The position numbers and the translations under genes were made by a program. Of a stretch of DNA of 64,000 nucleotides, positions 37,725 to 45,292 are shown one piece after another. Position 1 is the first letter of the stretch; each line of letters opens with the position of its first letter. This DNA comes from JAUVPB01 sp965223695 (GTDB lineage: Bacteria; Actinomycetota; Thermoleophilia; Gaiellales; Gaiellaceae). Under the pieces are notes generated by a model that was not told where the DNA came from, searched no databases, and saw nothing but the letters and a program-made list of their open reading frames with translations. The DNA is taken from contig CBDCXJ010000021.1 in assembly GCA_965223695.1 (NCBI GenBank), positions 1-64,000 of the forward strand, written 5' to 3'.

Positions 37725-38258
37725 ATGCCCAACCTCGACTTCAAGCTAGGAATCGTCGAGTACTGGAGTGTCGCCGCAGAGAACATGGACCGGTGGCGCT
37801 ACTTCTACGACAACATCTTCCTCAACTGTCTGACGCATGCCGACGGCTACTCGGGCACGATCATTCTCGAGCGCTCGGACGAGGCGCTCGATCGAATCCT
37901 TGGCCTGCCAGCCGGACCGCGCCGCGTCGTTGCGCCCCACCCCTTCCTCCATCAGCTGGGCGTACGAACCGACGCGATGATCGACTTCGATGCGCTACTC
38001 GTGAACGAGTACGACGTCATGGCGCTCCACCTACTCAACAGCACGAGCACGCTCGAGACGCTCTTCCCGCAGTTCGTCGAGGGGTACCAGAAGATCCAGC
38101 CCAACTGGAAAGAAGAGCACCCGGGCTGCGAGACCGTCGAGGCCGCGATCGTCGAGGACTACTTCAAGCTCGTCGACAACCACTGGGACGTCTTCTACGA
38201 CATCACCGAGGTGTTCTGGAACGAGGGCCCGTCCGACCCGGTTCCCCCGCCGCGCTGA
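37725..38258 (+). CDS. Conserved-looking protein of unknown function
   Basis: 177 aa; I do not recognise the family. It is a soluble acidic protein, rich in Trp, Tyr and Phe, with helical segments such as YWSVAAENMDRWRYFYDNIFL, DALLVNEYDVMALHLLN and VEDYFKLVDNHWDVFYDITEVFWNE. It ends in a Pro run. No metal motif or cofactor loop is evident; five acidic/His pairs (for example EDYFKLVDNHWD) could bind metal. The start is secure because AGGAGG (37713-37718) stands 6 bases before the ATG. It forms a unit of its own, ending in a paired-hairpin terminator. Being next to an SDR suggests a metabolic role, but that is only context. Confidence 0.8.
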   Translation: MPNLDFKLGIVEYWSVAAENMDRWRYFYDNIFLNCLTHADGYSGTIILERSDEALDRILGLPAGPRRVVAPHPFLHQLGVRTDAMIDFDALLVNEYDVMALHLLNSTSTLETLFPQFVEGYQKIQPNWKEEHPGCETVEAAIVEDYFKLVDNHWDVFYDITEVFWNEGPSDPVPPPR

Positions 38259-38262
38259 GGGG

Positions 38263-38321
38263 TAGCCGCTTCGCGGCTATCTCGCGAGAACGGAAAGCCG
38301 CTCCGCGGCCTGCCGTTCTCG
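38263..38321 (+). terminator. Paired-hairpin terminator after 37725 gene
   Basis: tagccg-cttcg-cggcta (38263-38279) starts 5 bases after the stop codon. After five bases comes cgagaacgg (38285-38293) paired with ccgttctcg (38313-38321), enclosing an inner hairpin gccgc-tcc-gcggc. This has the same order and the same outer 9-bp stem as the leuS terminator. Confidence 0.6.
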
Positions 38322-38349
38322 GTCTGGGGGTCGTCCGTCCGTCACCGGT

Positions 38350-39435
38350 TTAACTCATAGGCACTTGCCGTAGAACCCGCGGCTCGATCCGGTCGAGGAT
38401 CTCGGTGAGGCTCTCGCCTGTCGCCGTGATGCCGTGGTTACGCAGCCCGATGACGGCGTGCGTCGGGTCGGGCTGCGCGTCGACGAGCTCGGCGACGCTC
38501 CGTGCAAGCTCCTCGGTTCCGCAGGGATAGTTGATCTCGGTGGCGTCGATGCCCTCCATCCAGCAATGCACGTGCAGGATCGCGCCTACGTCGGGATGCG
38601 CCTGGTAGATCATCCAGTGCTCGATCGCGTCGACCGATACTCGGCGTGGCTCGATCATCGGCGGCACGCTGAGCACGATCTGCGCGTTCGGCTCGTCGTA
38701 GTCGCTCACGAGCAGGATGTCGCGACCGATGGTCTCGAGCTCGGACTTGTCGACGCCGCTCGCGCTCATCCAGAAGCGCGTCTCGTCTTTGCGTGCGGAA
38801 AGGTTCCCGTACGAGAGTCCGCCGATGCCGTACAACCGTTTCACCTGGCGGAGGTCACGCTCGTCAAGGAGCTCCTCGACGGGGAACGGCGCGGGAAGCA
38901 GCGCAAGCTCGCCGAGCCGCGCACCCGCGGCGCTGACGTCCTCGGTCACCTCGTCGCCATCCCACAACTCTGGCTCCAGATCTGTCCTGTAGTCGTTGTC
39001 GATCACCAGCCGCGCCTTCGCCAGGGGCACGAGCCGCGCGATCACGCGCTCGGCCAGCGAGGTGATGTCGCCGTCGGCGAGCTCTCCATAGTGGCCACGC
39101 TCTGGCGTGGTGAACCAGACGCCCTCGTCGGGCGTGTACACGAGAACCTGGTTGGCGAGCGCCCGCACCAGCAACGGGTAGTTGAGCCGGAGGATGTCTT
39201 CGGGCACGTCCGGCGTTAGATGGATCGCTGCCGCGAAGGTGCCTCGTGAGCGCCGCCGGAACGGCTTGGGGTCGTCGGCGTCGATCAGGTTCAGAACCAG
39301 GTCGGCGTCGTGGATGTCGTCGCTCTTCGTGAATCCCTTGCGCTCGAGCGCCTGCCCGAGCTCCTCGCCGAAGCGATGGAGGTCGGGCTCGGTGGCGTTG
39401 CCTGCGAAGGAGTAAATCATCGGGTGAGCGTTCAT
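38350..39435 (-). CDS. Class II aldolase/adducin-family protein with extra N-terminal domain
   Basis: 361 aa. Residues 180-361 form a class II aldolase domain: GGLSYGNLSARKD, FWMSASGVDKSELE, ILHVHCWMEGI (two metal His) and VIGLRNHGITATGESL (third His). This fold binds zinc and cleaves or epimerises sugar phosphates. Residues 1-175 form a separate domain (FGEELGQALERKGFTKSDDIHDADLVLNLIDADDPKPFRRR) that I cannot place. No sugar-phosphate genes lie nearby, so the substrate is open. On the minus strand TACAAT about 30 bases before the ATG is a good -10. Confidence 0.8.
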   Translation of the reverse strand: MNAHPMIYSFAGNATEPDLHRFGEELGQALERKGFTKSDDIHDADLVLNLIDADDPKPFRRRSRGTFAAAIHLTPDVPEDILRLNYPLLVRALANQVLVYTPDEGVWFTTPERGHYGELADGDITSLAERVIARLVPLAKARLVIDNDYRTDLEPELWDGDEVTEDVSAAGARLGELALLPAPFPVEELLDERDLRQVKRLYGIGGLSYGNLSARKDETRFWMSASGVDKSELETIGRDILLVSDYDEPNAQIVLSVPPMIEPRRVSVDAIEHWMIYQAHPDVGAILHVHCWMEGIDATEINYPCGTEELARSVAELVDAQPDPTHAVIGLRNHGITATGESLTEILDRIEPRVLRQVPMS

Positions 39436-39540
39436 GGCATCGGCGCCGTCGCCGAAGCCAGATCAGGGCGATTGTAGATGGCTATCGACTGCCTAGGCCG
39501 GCCCGCGGGTAGGCGGAGCCGAGACGTCGTTCGCGGCGGC

Positions 39541-39939
39541 CTATAGCTCAGAGGTGCAAAACGCGCAGCGCGAAGCCTCGCTGGGGATCTCGCTCTTGCA
39601 GCGCGGACACTCCTTCTTCGCTGCGGCCTCCGTCGTGTATCTCGTTGCCTCGAGCCTCTGTAGCGGCTTGACGACGAAAAAGAAGATCGCGGCAGCGATG
39701 GCGCAGAAGGCGATCAGGGCGTTGATGAACAGGCCGTATGTGAACGTGCTCCCGTTGATCGTGAACGTGAGCTGCGAGAAGTCGGGCTCGCCGAAGATCG
39801 CGGCGATCAGGGGCGTGATCAGGTTCTCGACCAGCGCCGTGACGAGCGCGCCGAACGCGACACCGATGACGAACGCGATCGAGAGCTCGACAATGTTGCC
39901 CCGCGTGAGGAACTCCCTGAACTCGCACAGCGTGCGCAT
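39541..39939 (-). CDS. mscL: Large-conductance mechanosensitive channel with zinc ribbon
   Basis: MscL forms a pentameric pore that opens under membrane tension and protects against osmotic downshock. The N-terminal helix EFREFLTRGNIVELSIAFVIGVAFGALV and TM1-TM2 are typical, with the periplasmic loop FSQLTFTINGSTFTYG. After TM2 the tail changes to a zinc ribbon, CPRCKSEIPSEASRCAFCTSEL (four Cys), which is absent from the E. coli protein but found in actinobacterial MscL. 132 aa. It stands alone between the aldolase-like gene and the sensor kinase. Confidence 0.95.
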   Translation of the reverse strand: MRTLCEFREFLTRGNIVELSIAFVIGVAFGALVTALVENLITPLIAAIFGEPDFSQLTFTINGSTFTYGLFINALIAFCAIAAAIFFFVVKPLQRLEATRYTTEAAAKKECPRCKSEIPSEASRCAFCTSEL

Positions 39940-40017
39940 CGCGCTTCCGTACGGCGCGGGCGAGCGAAGTCCTCCGCGCTGACTCGCCGGGAGGAGGGGC
40001 GGGCCGGGTGGCGAGCT

Positions 40018-40902
40018 CTACGCTGCCGCGACCAGCTCGGCGGACTCGTCGTGAATCGGATCGACGACGAAGCCCGGGAGGATGACGGTCACGGTCGTGC
40101 CCTCATCGGTGGAGTCGACTGCGACGTCACCTTGAAGCATGCGCGCGCGCTCTTCGATCGCCTCGACGTTCCGCCGACGTCGCTCGCGGTGACCGTCGTC
40201 GCGCACGTCGAGTTTGAATGACTTGTCGCGACGGCGCTCGACCACGACGCGCACCGAGCTCGGATTGCGGCGCTCTGCCTGCCCGAGGGTCTCGCGAACG
40301 GTCTGGTACAAGGCGACCTGCATCTTCTCGGCGAGCAGCTCGCCGGCGACGACGTCGATCTCGACCTGGGTCTCGCCGCTTCGCTCGAGCTGGTCGGCGA
40401 TCGCGCGGACTGCGGCTTCGAACCCGTAGTCGCGCAGGATGATCGGTTCGATCGCAAACGACAGGTCGCGCATCGTCTGGATCGTGCCGCGCTCGCGCTC
40501 GAGCGCGCCTCGCAAGATGTCGAGCGCCTCGTCGCGGCGCTCCTCGGTGAGCGCGCTCAGCGCCGCGTCGTGCATGAGCGCGACTCCAGAGAGCTCCTGG
40601 AGCGGTCCGTCGTGGAGGAGGATCGACAGTCGGCGGCGCTCGTCCTGCTCTGCCGTGATCAGCTGCTCTGCGAGGCGGAGGCTGGTCTCGCTCGACTCGG
40701 CCCGAGCGACGGTGTCGCGGCGGTCGTTCGTCATCAGGATTCCGGCGAGGATCAGCGAGGCGAGTGCCGCGCCGGTGAGGCAGCCGGCCGCGAACGTTGG
40801 CTCGCCTGCGGCCCACATCGCCAGGCCGACGACGAAGGCGGCAGCTATTCCGCCGGCGGCCATCGTGAAGAGGGGCCGCGTGTTCTTGTGCCGTTTGAGC
40901 AT
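40018..40902 (-). CDS. NarL-type sensor histidine kinase, degenerate ATPase part
   Basis: 294 aa with two N-terminal membrane helices (about residues 12-32 and 38-58) and no large sensor domain. The HisKA_3 motif is QDERRRLSILLHDGPLQEL with the phospho-acceptor His97. The ATPase domain is odd: the N box reads ETLGQAERR, where the usual Asn that binds magnesium is Gly, and the G1 region is DDGHRERRRR rather than DDGXG followed by GL. Kinase activity is uncertain. ATG 40902 is chosen; the earlier in-frame start lies inside the response-regulator gene. It follows that gene by 22 bp. Confidence 0.8.
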   Translation of the reverse strand: MLKRHKNTRPLFTMAAGGIAAAFVVGLAMWAAGEPTFAAGCLTGAALASLILAGILMTNDRRDTVARAESSETSLRLAEQLITAEQDERRRLSILLHDGPLQELSGVALMHDAALSALTEERRDEALDILRGALERERGTIQTMRDLSFAIEPIILRDYGFEAAVRAIADQLERSGETQVEIDVVAGELLAEKMQVALYQTVRETLGQAERRNPSSVRVVVERRRDKSFKLDVRDDGHRERRRRNVEAIEERARMLQGDVAVDSTDEGTTVTVILPGFVVDPIHDESAELVAAA

Positions 40903-40924
40903 CGCGTCGTGCAGCTGTCGCTGC

Positions 40925-41026
40925 CTAGTCGATGATCGAGTCGCGCAGCGCGATGGCGACCGCATGCGTACGCGTGTCGGCTTCGAGCTTGGCGAGGATG
41001 TGGCGAACGTGGCTCTTCACGGTCTC
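40925..41026 (-). pseudogene. C-terminal end of the response regulator after an amber codon
   Basis: After the TAG at 41027-41029 the same frame reads ETVKSHVRHILAKLEADTRT and ends RDSIID at 40925. This is the second half of the LuxR recognition helix and the last helix. The expected family sequence at the break is FISEETVKSHV, so one base change (GAG to TAG) is enough to explain the stop. Confidence 0.75.
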
Positions 41027-41545
41027 CTAGCTGATGAAGAGCTTGGCGGCGACGTCGGCGTTCGACATGCCGTCGGCCAGAAGCTTGAGAATCTCGCGCT
41101 CGCGCGCGGTGAGAACGTCTTCGCGGTCGCGCGAGAGGAAGGCCGGCATCAGCGCGGGATCGATGTACCCGTCGCCATCCGACACCTTCTCGATCGCACG
41201 CACGAGCGTCTGGTTGGGCGACTCCTTGAGCAGGTAGCCCTTGGCGCCCGCCTCGAGGCCTCGCGTCAGCAGGCTCCGCTCGTCGTAGGCCGTGAACAGC
41301 AGAACGTTCGTCTCGGGCAGCTTCTCGGTGATCTCCTTCGCTGCTTCGAGCCCGTCCTGGCCGGGCATGCGGATGTCCATGATGACGACGTTCGGGCGGC
41401 GCCGCTCGGCGAGCGCGACGGCGCTCGCGCCGTCCGTTGCCTCGCCGACGACTCGTATGTGTGGGGCTCGCGAGAGTGAGAGCCGCAGTCCTTCGCGAAC
41501 GACCTCGTGATCGTCCGCAATCAAGCATGTGATCTCGGATCCCAT
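41027..41545 (-). CDS. NarL/LuxR-type response regulator, truncated by TAG
   Basis: Receiver domain (ITCLIADDHEVVREGL, phospho-acceptor Asp in VVIMDIRMPGQDG, Lys in GYLLKESPNQ) followed by a LuxR helix-turn-helix that stops in mid motif: LTAREREILKLLADGMSNADVAAKLFIS then TAG. A full-length protein would be 206 aa, ending at 40925. As written the product has 172 aa and lacks the DNA-recognition helix. ATG 41545 gives the family N-terminus. The downstream kinase is the likely partner. Either the pair is decaying or the base is wrong. Confidence 0.8.
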   Translation of the reverse strand: MGSEITCLIADDHEVVREGLRLSLSRAPHIRVVGEATDGASAVALAERRRPNVVIMDIRMPGQDGLEAAKEITEKLPETNVLLFTAYDERSLLTRGLEAGAKGYLLKESPNQTLVRAIEKVSDGDGYIDPALMPAFLSRDREDVLTAREREILKLLADGMSNADVAAKLFIS

Positions 41546-41753
41546 CGTGCTACCAGCAATTCCTTTCTGCGTGGTGATAGGGCGCCCGTATGGCTGGCCC
41601 GCCGGAGTCGCACAGGCTGTATCGGCGCCCGATGGCCCGACCTTTACGGGTGGTTTGCGGTCTCCCCCGTTTGGTGGAGGCGAGCATGTCTCGAATCCCG
41701 AAAACGAGGGATCGGAGCGGTCGATCAAGGCACGGTTTGCCCGGATTTGCGGC
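41546..41753 (-). other. Structured non-coding leader upstream of the response regulator
   Basis: About 200 bases without a believable gene. On the minus strand the sequence can form CTCC/GGAG (41676-41679 with 41662-41665), GGTC-type pairing of 41659-41662 with 41639-41642, and the hairpin ATCGG-GCG-CCGAT (41621-41633), inside GCAAACC-rich sequence (GCAAACC occurs twice). It ends in AAAGGAATTGC before the ATG. It could be a regulatory RNA leader; no known riboswitch consensus was matched. Confidence 0.4.
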
Positions 41754-42665
41754 CTAAATGGCCAGTGAGAGCTGTGTCCCGCCTCCGGCGCGTGGCCTCG
41801 GCATCAGGCGCTCGGGCCGACCCTCGAGGCCGGCGCCGGCGCATGCGCGGCCGAGCCGTTCCGAGATCGCTGCCCGATAGCTCCTGGGAGCGCTCGAGCG
41901 CTCGCCGTAGAGGCGCTTGTATCGCGGGTAGATCTCGGGCATCGCCTGCTCGAGCCAGGGCCAGAAGTGGGCTCGGATTCCCGGCCGAACGTGGAGGACC
42001 ACGCCCGAGACGTGATCGACGCCGGCGGCTGCACAGGCCTCGACGAGCGCCGTGAGCTGGTCGTCGGAGTCGGTGATGTAGGGCAGGATCGGGGCGATCA
42101 AGACACCGGTGCGAAGCCCCGCCGCCGACGCTCGCGCGAGGACCTCGAGGCGCGACCGCGCCGGTGGTGTGCCGGGCTCGATGGTCTGACGAACGGCGTC
42201 ATCGAGTGTCGCGATGCTCATCGAGATCGACGTCCCCGCTGCACGGTCGAGCTCGGCGAACAGGTCGAGGTCACGCACGATCAGCGTTGACTTCGTCAGC
42301 ATTGAGAGCGGCGTGCGGAACTCGAGCAGCGCTGCGACGATCTCGCGCGTCAGCCGGTAGCGCCCTTCGCACGGCTGGTAGGGGTCTGTGGCGGTGCCCA
42401 TTGCCACCGGGTCGCCTGCCCAGGAGGGCGAGCTGAGCTCATGCCTGAGGACGTCGCCAACGTTCGTCTTGACGACGATGCGACGCGCGAAATCGTCACC
42501 GACACCGAGGTCGAGATAGGAGTGAAACGCGCGCGCGAAGCAATAGTGGCAGCTATGCGTGCAGCCGCGGTAGGGGTTGACCGTCCAGCGGTAGGGAAGG
42601 GGGCCGCCGGCGACGCGGTTCAGCGCAGACTTGCACCGGTCCTCGAGGTAGACGGCGGAGGCCAT
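41754..42665 (-). CDS. Radical SAM protein, Rv2578c/SplB-like
   Basis: 303 aa. The cluster motif CTHSCHYC sits in NPYRGCTHSCHYCFAR. The next blocks are GTATDPYQPCEGRYRLTREI, MLTKSTLIVRDLDL, SISMSIATLDDAVRQTIEPGTP and APILPYITDSDDQL, all typical of the actinobacterial Rv2578c group related to spore photoproduct lyase. Its reaction is not known. There is no sporulation context here. ATG 42665 was chosen over TTG 42671; a TAGACT -10 ends 5 bases before it. It is divergent from the MBL gene. Confidence 0.88.
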   Translation of the reverse strand: MASAVYLEDRCKSALNRVAGGPLPYRWTVNPYRGCTHSCHYCFARAFHSYLDLGVGDDFARRIVVKTNVGDVLRHELSSPSWAGDPVAMGTATDPYQPCEGRYRLTREIVAALLEFRTPLSMLTKSTLIVRDLDLFAELDRAAGTSISMSIATLDDAVRQTIEPGTPPARSRLEVLARASAAGLRTGVLIAPILPYITDSDDQLTALVEACAAAGVDHVSGVVLHVRPGIRAHFWPWLEQAMPEIYPRYKRLYGERSSAPRSYRAAISERLGRACAGAGLEGRPERLMPRPRAGGGTQLSLAI

Positions 42666-42676
42666 GGCCAAGTCTA
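42666..42676 (-). promoter_or_regulatory. Predicted leaderless -10 for the radical SAM gene
   Basis: On the minus strand TTCTAGACT (hexamer TAGACT, 42671-42676) is followed by TGGCC and the ATG at 42665. The 5-base spacing predicts a leaderless or nearly leaderless transcript. Confidence 0.4.
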
Positions 42677-42715
42677 GAACGTACGTTCGGTCACGGGCGA
42701 CGCCTCTCTCCTTTG

Positions 42716-42727
42716 TAGGGTGGGCGG
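42716..42727 (+). promoter_or_regulatory. Predicted leaderless -10 for the MBL gene
   Basis: TAGGGT (42716-42721) lies exactly 6 bases before the GTG at 42728. No ribosome site is present. Together with the site at 42671 on the other strand this explains the whole divergent gap. Confidence 0.45.
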
Positions 42728-43681
42728 GTGGAGCAGCTCTCGGACGGTCTCTGGCGCACCACCTTTCCGCTGCCGTGGGAGCTCGATCACGTTCACAGCT
42801 ACCTGCTCGAGTCAGACGAGGGCTGGACGATCGTCGACACGGGTCTGGGCTCGACGCGCGCGCGTGAGCTCTGGTCGACCCTCCTCGCTGCCCTCGACGG
42901 CCCGGTTGCGCGGATCGTGGTCACTCACTTCCACCCCGATCACATCGGAAGCGCCGCATACCTTGGCGGGTTGACCGGCGCGCCGGTCAACCAGGGAGCC
43001 GTCGACCACGCCACTGCGAAGCGCGTGTGGGGCGACCCGGATTGGCCCGACCGCCTGTCGCGCTGGTACGCGCTTCACGGTCTCGAGTCGGAGCTGGCCG
43101 AGAACTTCCTCGGCGACGCCTCACGGCTGCGTGACAATGTGAGCTGGCCCCGAGAGCCCGAGATCGTGGAGCCCGGCGACCGTATCGCCGCCGCCGGTGA
43201 GGAGTGGGAGTTCGCGCCGATGCCGGGCCACGCCGACGGGCAGCTCGTGCTATTCGGTACGAGCACGGGGCGCCTCATCGCCGGCGACCACATCCTTACG
43301 CCCATCACGCCGAACATCGGCCTCCACCCCGAGATGAGCGCAGATCCGCTAGGCGACTACATCCGCTCGCTCGACTCGGTGGTCGCGCTTTCGCCGACCC
43401 AGGCCTACGGCGGCCACCACGAGCCCATCCCGGACGCGGTCGCGCGTGCCATCGAGATCAAGGAGCACCACGCAGAGCGCCTTGACCACACCCTCGACGT
43501 CGTGGGCAGCGGCACTCCGACGGCATACGAGGTCTCGCTCGGCCTTTTCGGCGACGAGCTCGGGAGTCACGGCCGCCGTTTCGCGCTTGCCGAGTCGCTC
43601 TCGCACCTCGCCCGTCTCGAGCACGACGGCGTGCTCAGGCAGGACGAGGCCAACGGCCACGTGCGCTGGAGCAAGCCCTAG
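42728..43681 (+). CDS. MBL-fold hydrolase (LACTB2-like)
   Basis: 317 aa. The standard metal motif HXHXDH is THFHPDHIGS, with further ligands in MPGHADGQLVL (His) and IAGDHIL (Asp), and a final His in YGGHHEPI. A C-terminal winged-helix tail follows (ESLSHLARLEHDGVLRQDE), as in LACTB2-type ribonucleases and lactonases. It may act on thioesters, lactones or RNA; the substrate is not known. GTG start without a ribosome site but with a perfect-spacing -10. It stands before the CNNM gene with about 100 bp between. Confidence 0.88.
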   Translation: MEQLSDGLWRTTFPLPWELDHVHSYLLESDEGWTIVDTGLGSTRARELWSTLLAALDGPVARIVVTHFHPDHIGSAAYLGGLTGAPVNQGAVDHATAKRVWGDPDWPDRLSRWYALHGLESELAENFLGDASRLRDNVSWPREPEIVEPGDRIAAAGEEWEFAPMPGHADGQLVLFGTSTGRLIAGDHILTPITPNIGLHPEMSADPLGDYIRSLDSVVALSPTQAYGGHHEPIPDAVARAIEIKEHHAERLDHTLDVVGSGTPTAYEVSLGLFGDELGSHGRRFALAESLSHLARLEHDGVLRQDEANGHVRWSKP

Positions 43682-43717
43682 GCTGCAGCCCGGCCAGGAG
43701 GGCTCCGGAACGCGGGT

Positions 43718-43723
43718 TATACT
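43718..43723 (+). promoter_or_regulatory. Candidate -10 for the CNNM/CBS gene
   Basis: TATACT at 43718-43723 stands about 55 bases before the GTG at 43779. The predicted leader includes a 6-bp hairpin cgcccc-ggctgac-ggggcg (43760-43778) that covers the ribosome-binding region, so translation could be controlled. No clear -35. Confidence 0.4.
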
Positions 43724-43778
43724 CTCGGCTCAGGGTGGACGCGGACATTCCCAGTACCCGCGCCCCGGCTGACGGGGC

Positions 43779-45131
43779 GTGAGCGACCCTCTCCGAGTCA
43801 TCATCGTTCTCTTGCTGGTCGCAGGGAACGGCTTCTTCGTGATCGCGGAGTACGCGCTCGTCACGGCGAGACGCACCCGTCTGCAAGAGCGCGCCGAGAG
43901 CGGGAGCCGTGGCGCCGCGGCCGCGCTCAAGCTGATGGAGAACCCGGTGCGCTTCATCAGCGTCGTCCAGGTTGGCATAACGGCTCTGGGCATCCTGCTC
44001 GGCGCGATCGGCGAGGGCCTCCTCCGTCACTTCTTCGAGCCCTACCTCGCAGTGACGGTCTCGTTCATCCTCGCCTTCACGATCATCACCTACCTGAGCG
44101 TCGTGATCGGCGAGCTCGTTCCAAAGGCGATCGCGCTCGAGCAAGCCGAGCGCGTTGCGATCGCGGTCGCCATTCCGATCATCTGGGTGCAGCGGCTTGT
44201 CGCGCCGCTCGTCTGGGTTCTGCAGACCTCGGCCAGTGCCATCCTGCGTCCGCTCGGCATCCGGTCCTCTCCGACGGGAGTTGTCATGCACACCGAGGAG
44301 GAGATCCGCAACATCCTCGCCGAGGCCGAGGAAACCGGCGTCATCGAGGAGGCCGAGGAGGAGATGCTCTACAAGGTCTTCGATTTCGGTGACAAGGAGG
44401 CGCGTGAGGTGATGGTGGCCAGGCCAGACGTGGTCGCCGTCTCTGTCGACCTGCCTGCAAGCGAGTGCCTCGCCGCCGTCGTTGACTCGCCGTACACACG
44501 CTACCCGGCCTATCGCGACACGCTCGACGAGGTGGCGGGGATCCTGCATGTTCGCGACCTCTTCACCGCGGCCTGGGAAGGGGGAATCGACGCTGTTCGC
44601 GTCGAGGAGATCCTTCGACCGGCCTACGTGGTCCCTGAGACAAAGAACCTCGCCGTCTTGCTCGGCGAGTTCCGGCGCACGAACCAGCACCTCGCGGTGG
44701 TGATCGACGAGTACGGGTCGATGCAGGGCATCGTGACGCTCGAAGACGTGCTCGAGGAGATCGTCGGTGAGATCGAGGACGAGTACGACCTGCCCGACGA
44801 CTCGATCGTCATCCTCGACGACGGCCGCGTGCGCATCGACGGCACCTACCCGATCGACGACTTCAACGAGGAGTTCGGAACAGAGTTGCCGCAGGAGGAC
44901 TTCCACACCCTGGCCGGCTTCGTATTCGGCGAGCTCGGTCGCGCGCCCGCCAAGGGTGACCAGGTGCGCTGGCAGCAGATCGAGTTCGAGGTCGTCGACA
45001 TCGCCGGAACGCGGATCGGGGCGCTCGACATCGAGCTGCCGCCGCAGGACGAGGACGTTCCCGACATCGATCCCGACCGCCGCAGGGAAGAGGGTGGCGA
45101 GCTGGAGGAGATGTCCGAGGAAGCGGTCTGA
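43779..45131 (+). CDS. CNNM/CorC-type membrane protein with CBS pair
   Basis: 450 aa. An N-terminal DUF21 (CNNM) membrane domain with three to four helices (VIIVLLLVAGNGFFVIAEYALVTARRTRL, ISVVQVGITALGILLGAIGEGLL, VVIGELVPKAIALE) is followed by the acidic HTEEEIRNILAEAEETGVIEEAEEEMLYKVF helix. Two CBS motifs follow (PYTRYPAYRDTLDEVAGILHVRDL, HLAVVIDEYGSMQGIVTLEDVLEEIVGEI), then a CorC/HlyC domain. Homologues move or sense magnesium. The older name hemolysin is misleading. The C-terminus is very acidic. GTG start. Confidence 0.92.
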   Translation: MSDPLRVIIVLLLVAGNGFFVIAEYALVTARRTRLQERAESGSRGAAAALKLMENPVRFISVVQVGITALGILLGAIGEGLLRHFFEPYLAVTVSFILAFTIITYLSVVIGELVPKAIALEQAERVAIAVAIPIIWVQRLVAPLVWVLQTSASAILRPLGIRSSPTGVVMHTEEEIRNILAEAEETGVIEEAEEEMLYKVFDFGDKEAREVMVARPDVVAVSVDLPASECLAAVVDSPYTRYPAYRDTLDEVAGILHVRDLFTAAWEGGIDAVRVEEILRPAYVVPETKNLAVLLGEFRRTNQHLAVVIDEYGSMQGIVTLEDVLEEIVGEIEDEYDLPDDSIVILDDGRVRIDGTYPIDDFNEEFGTELPQEDFHTLAGFVFGELGRAPAKGDQVRWQQIEFEVVDIAGTRIGALDIELPPQDEDVPDIDPDRRREEGGELEEMSEEAV

Positions 45132-45292
45132 ACGCCTCCGGCTCTGTAGCGCTAAGACGTCTAGATTCGTAGCCGCGCTGCCACTGACTCACACAACCAC
45201 AACACGGAGCTCGTGCCGAGCCCGACCCGGCGGTCACGTGCCGGGGGGTGTAGCCGTTCGAGAAGTCGAGCGCGTGGCCCCTGCAGCGAACA

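Noticed and set aside
41546..41753. c-di-GMP-I riboswitch on the minus strand
   Set aside because: GCAAACC is present twice, but the required GACGCAAAGCC part and spacing are missing, so no class was assigned.
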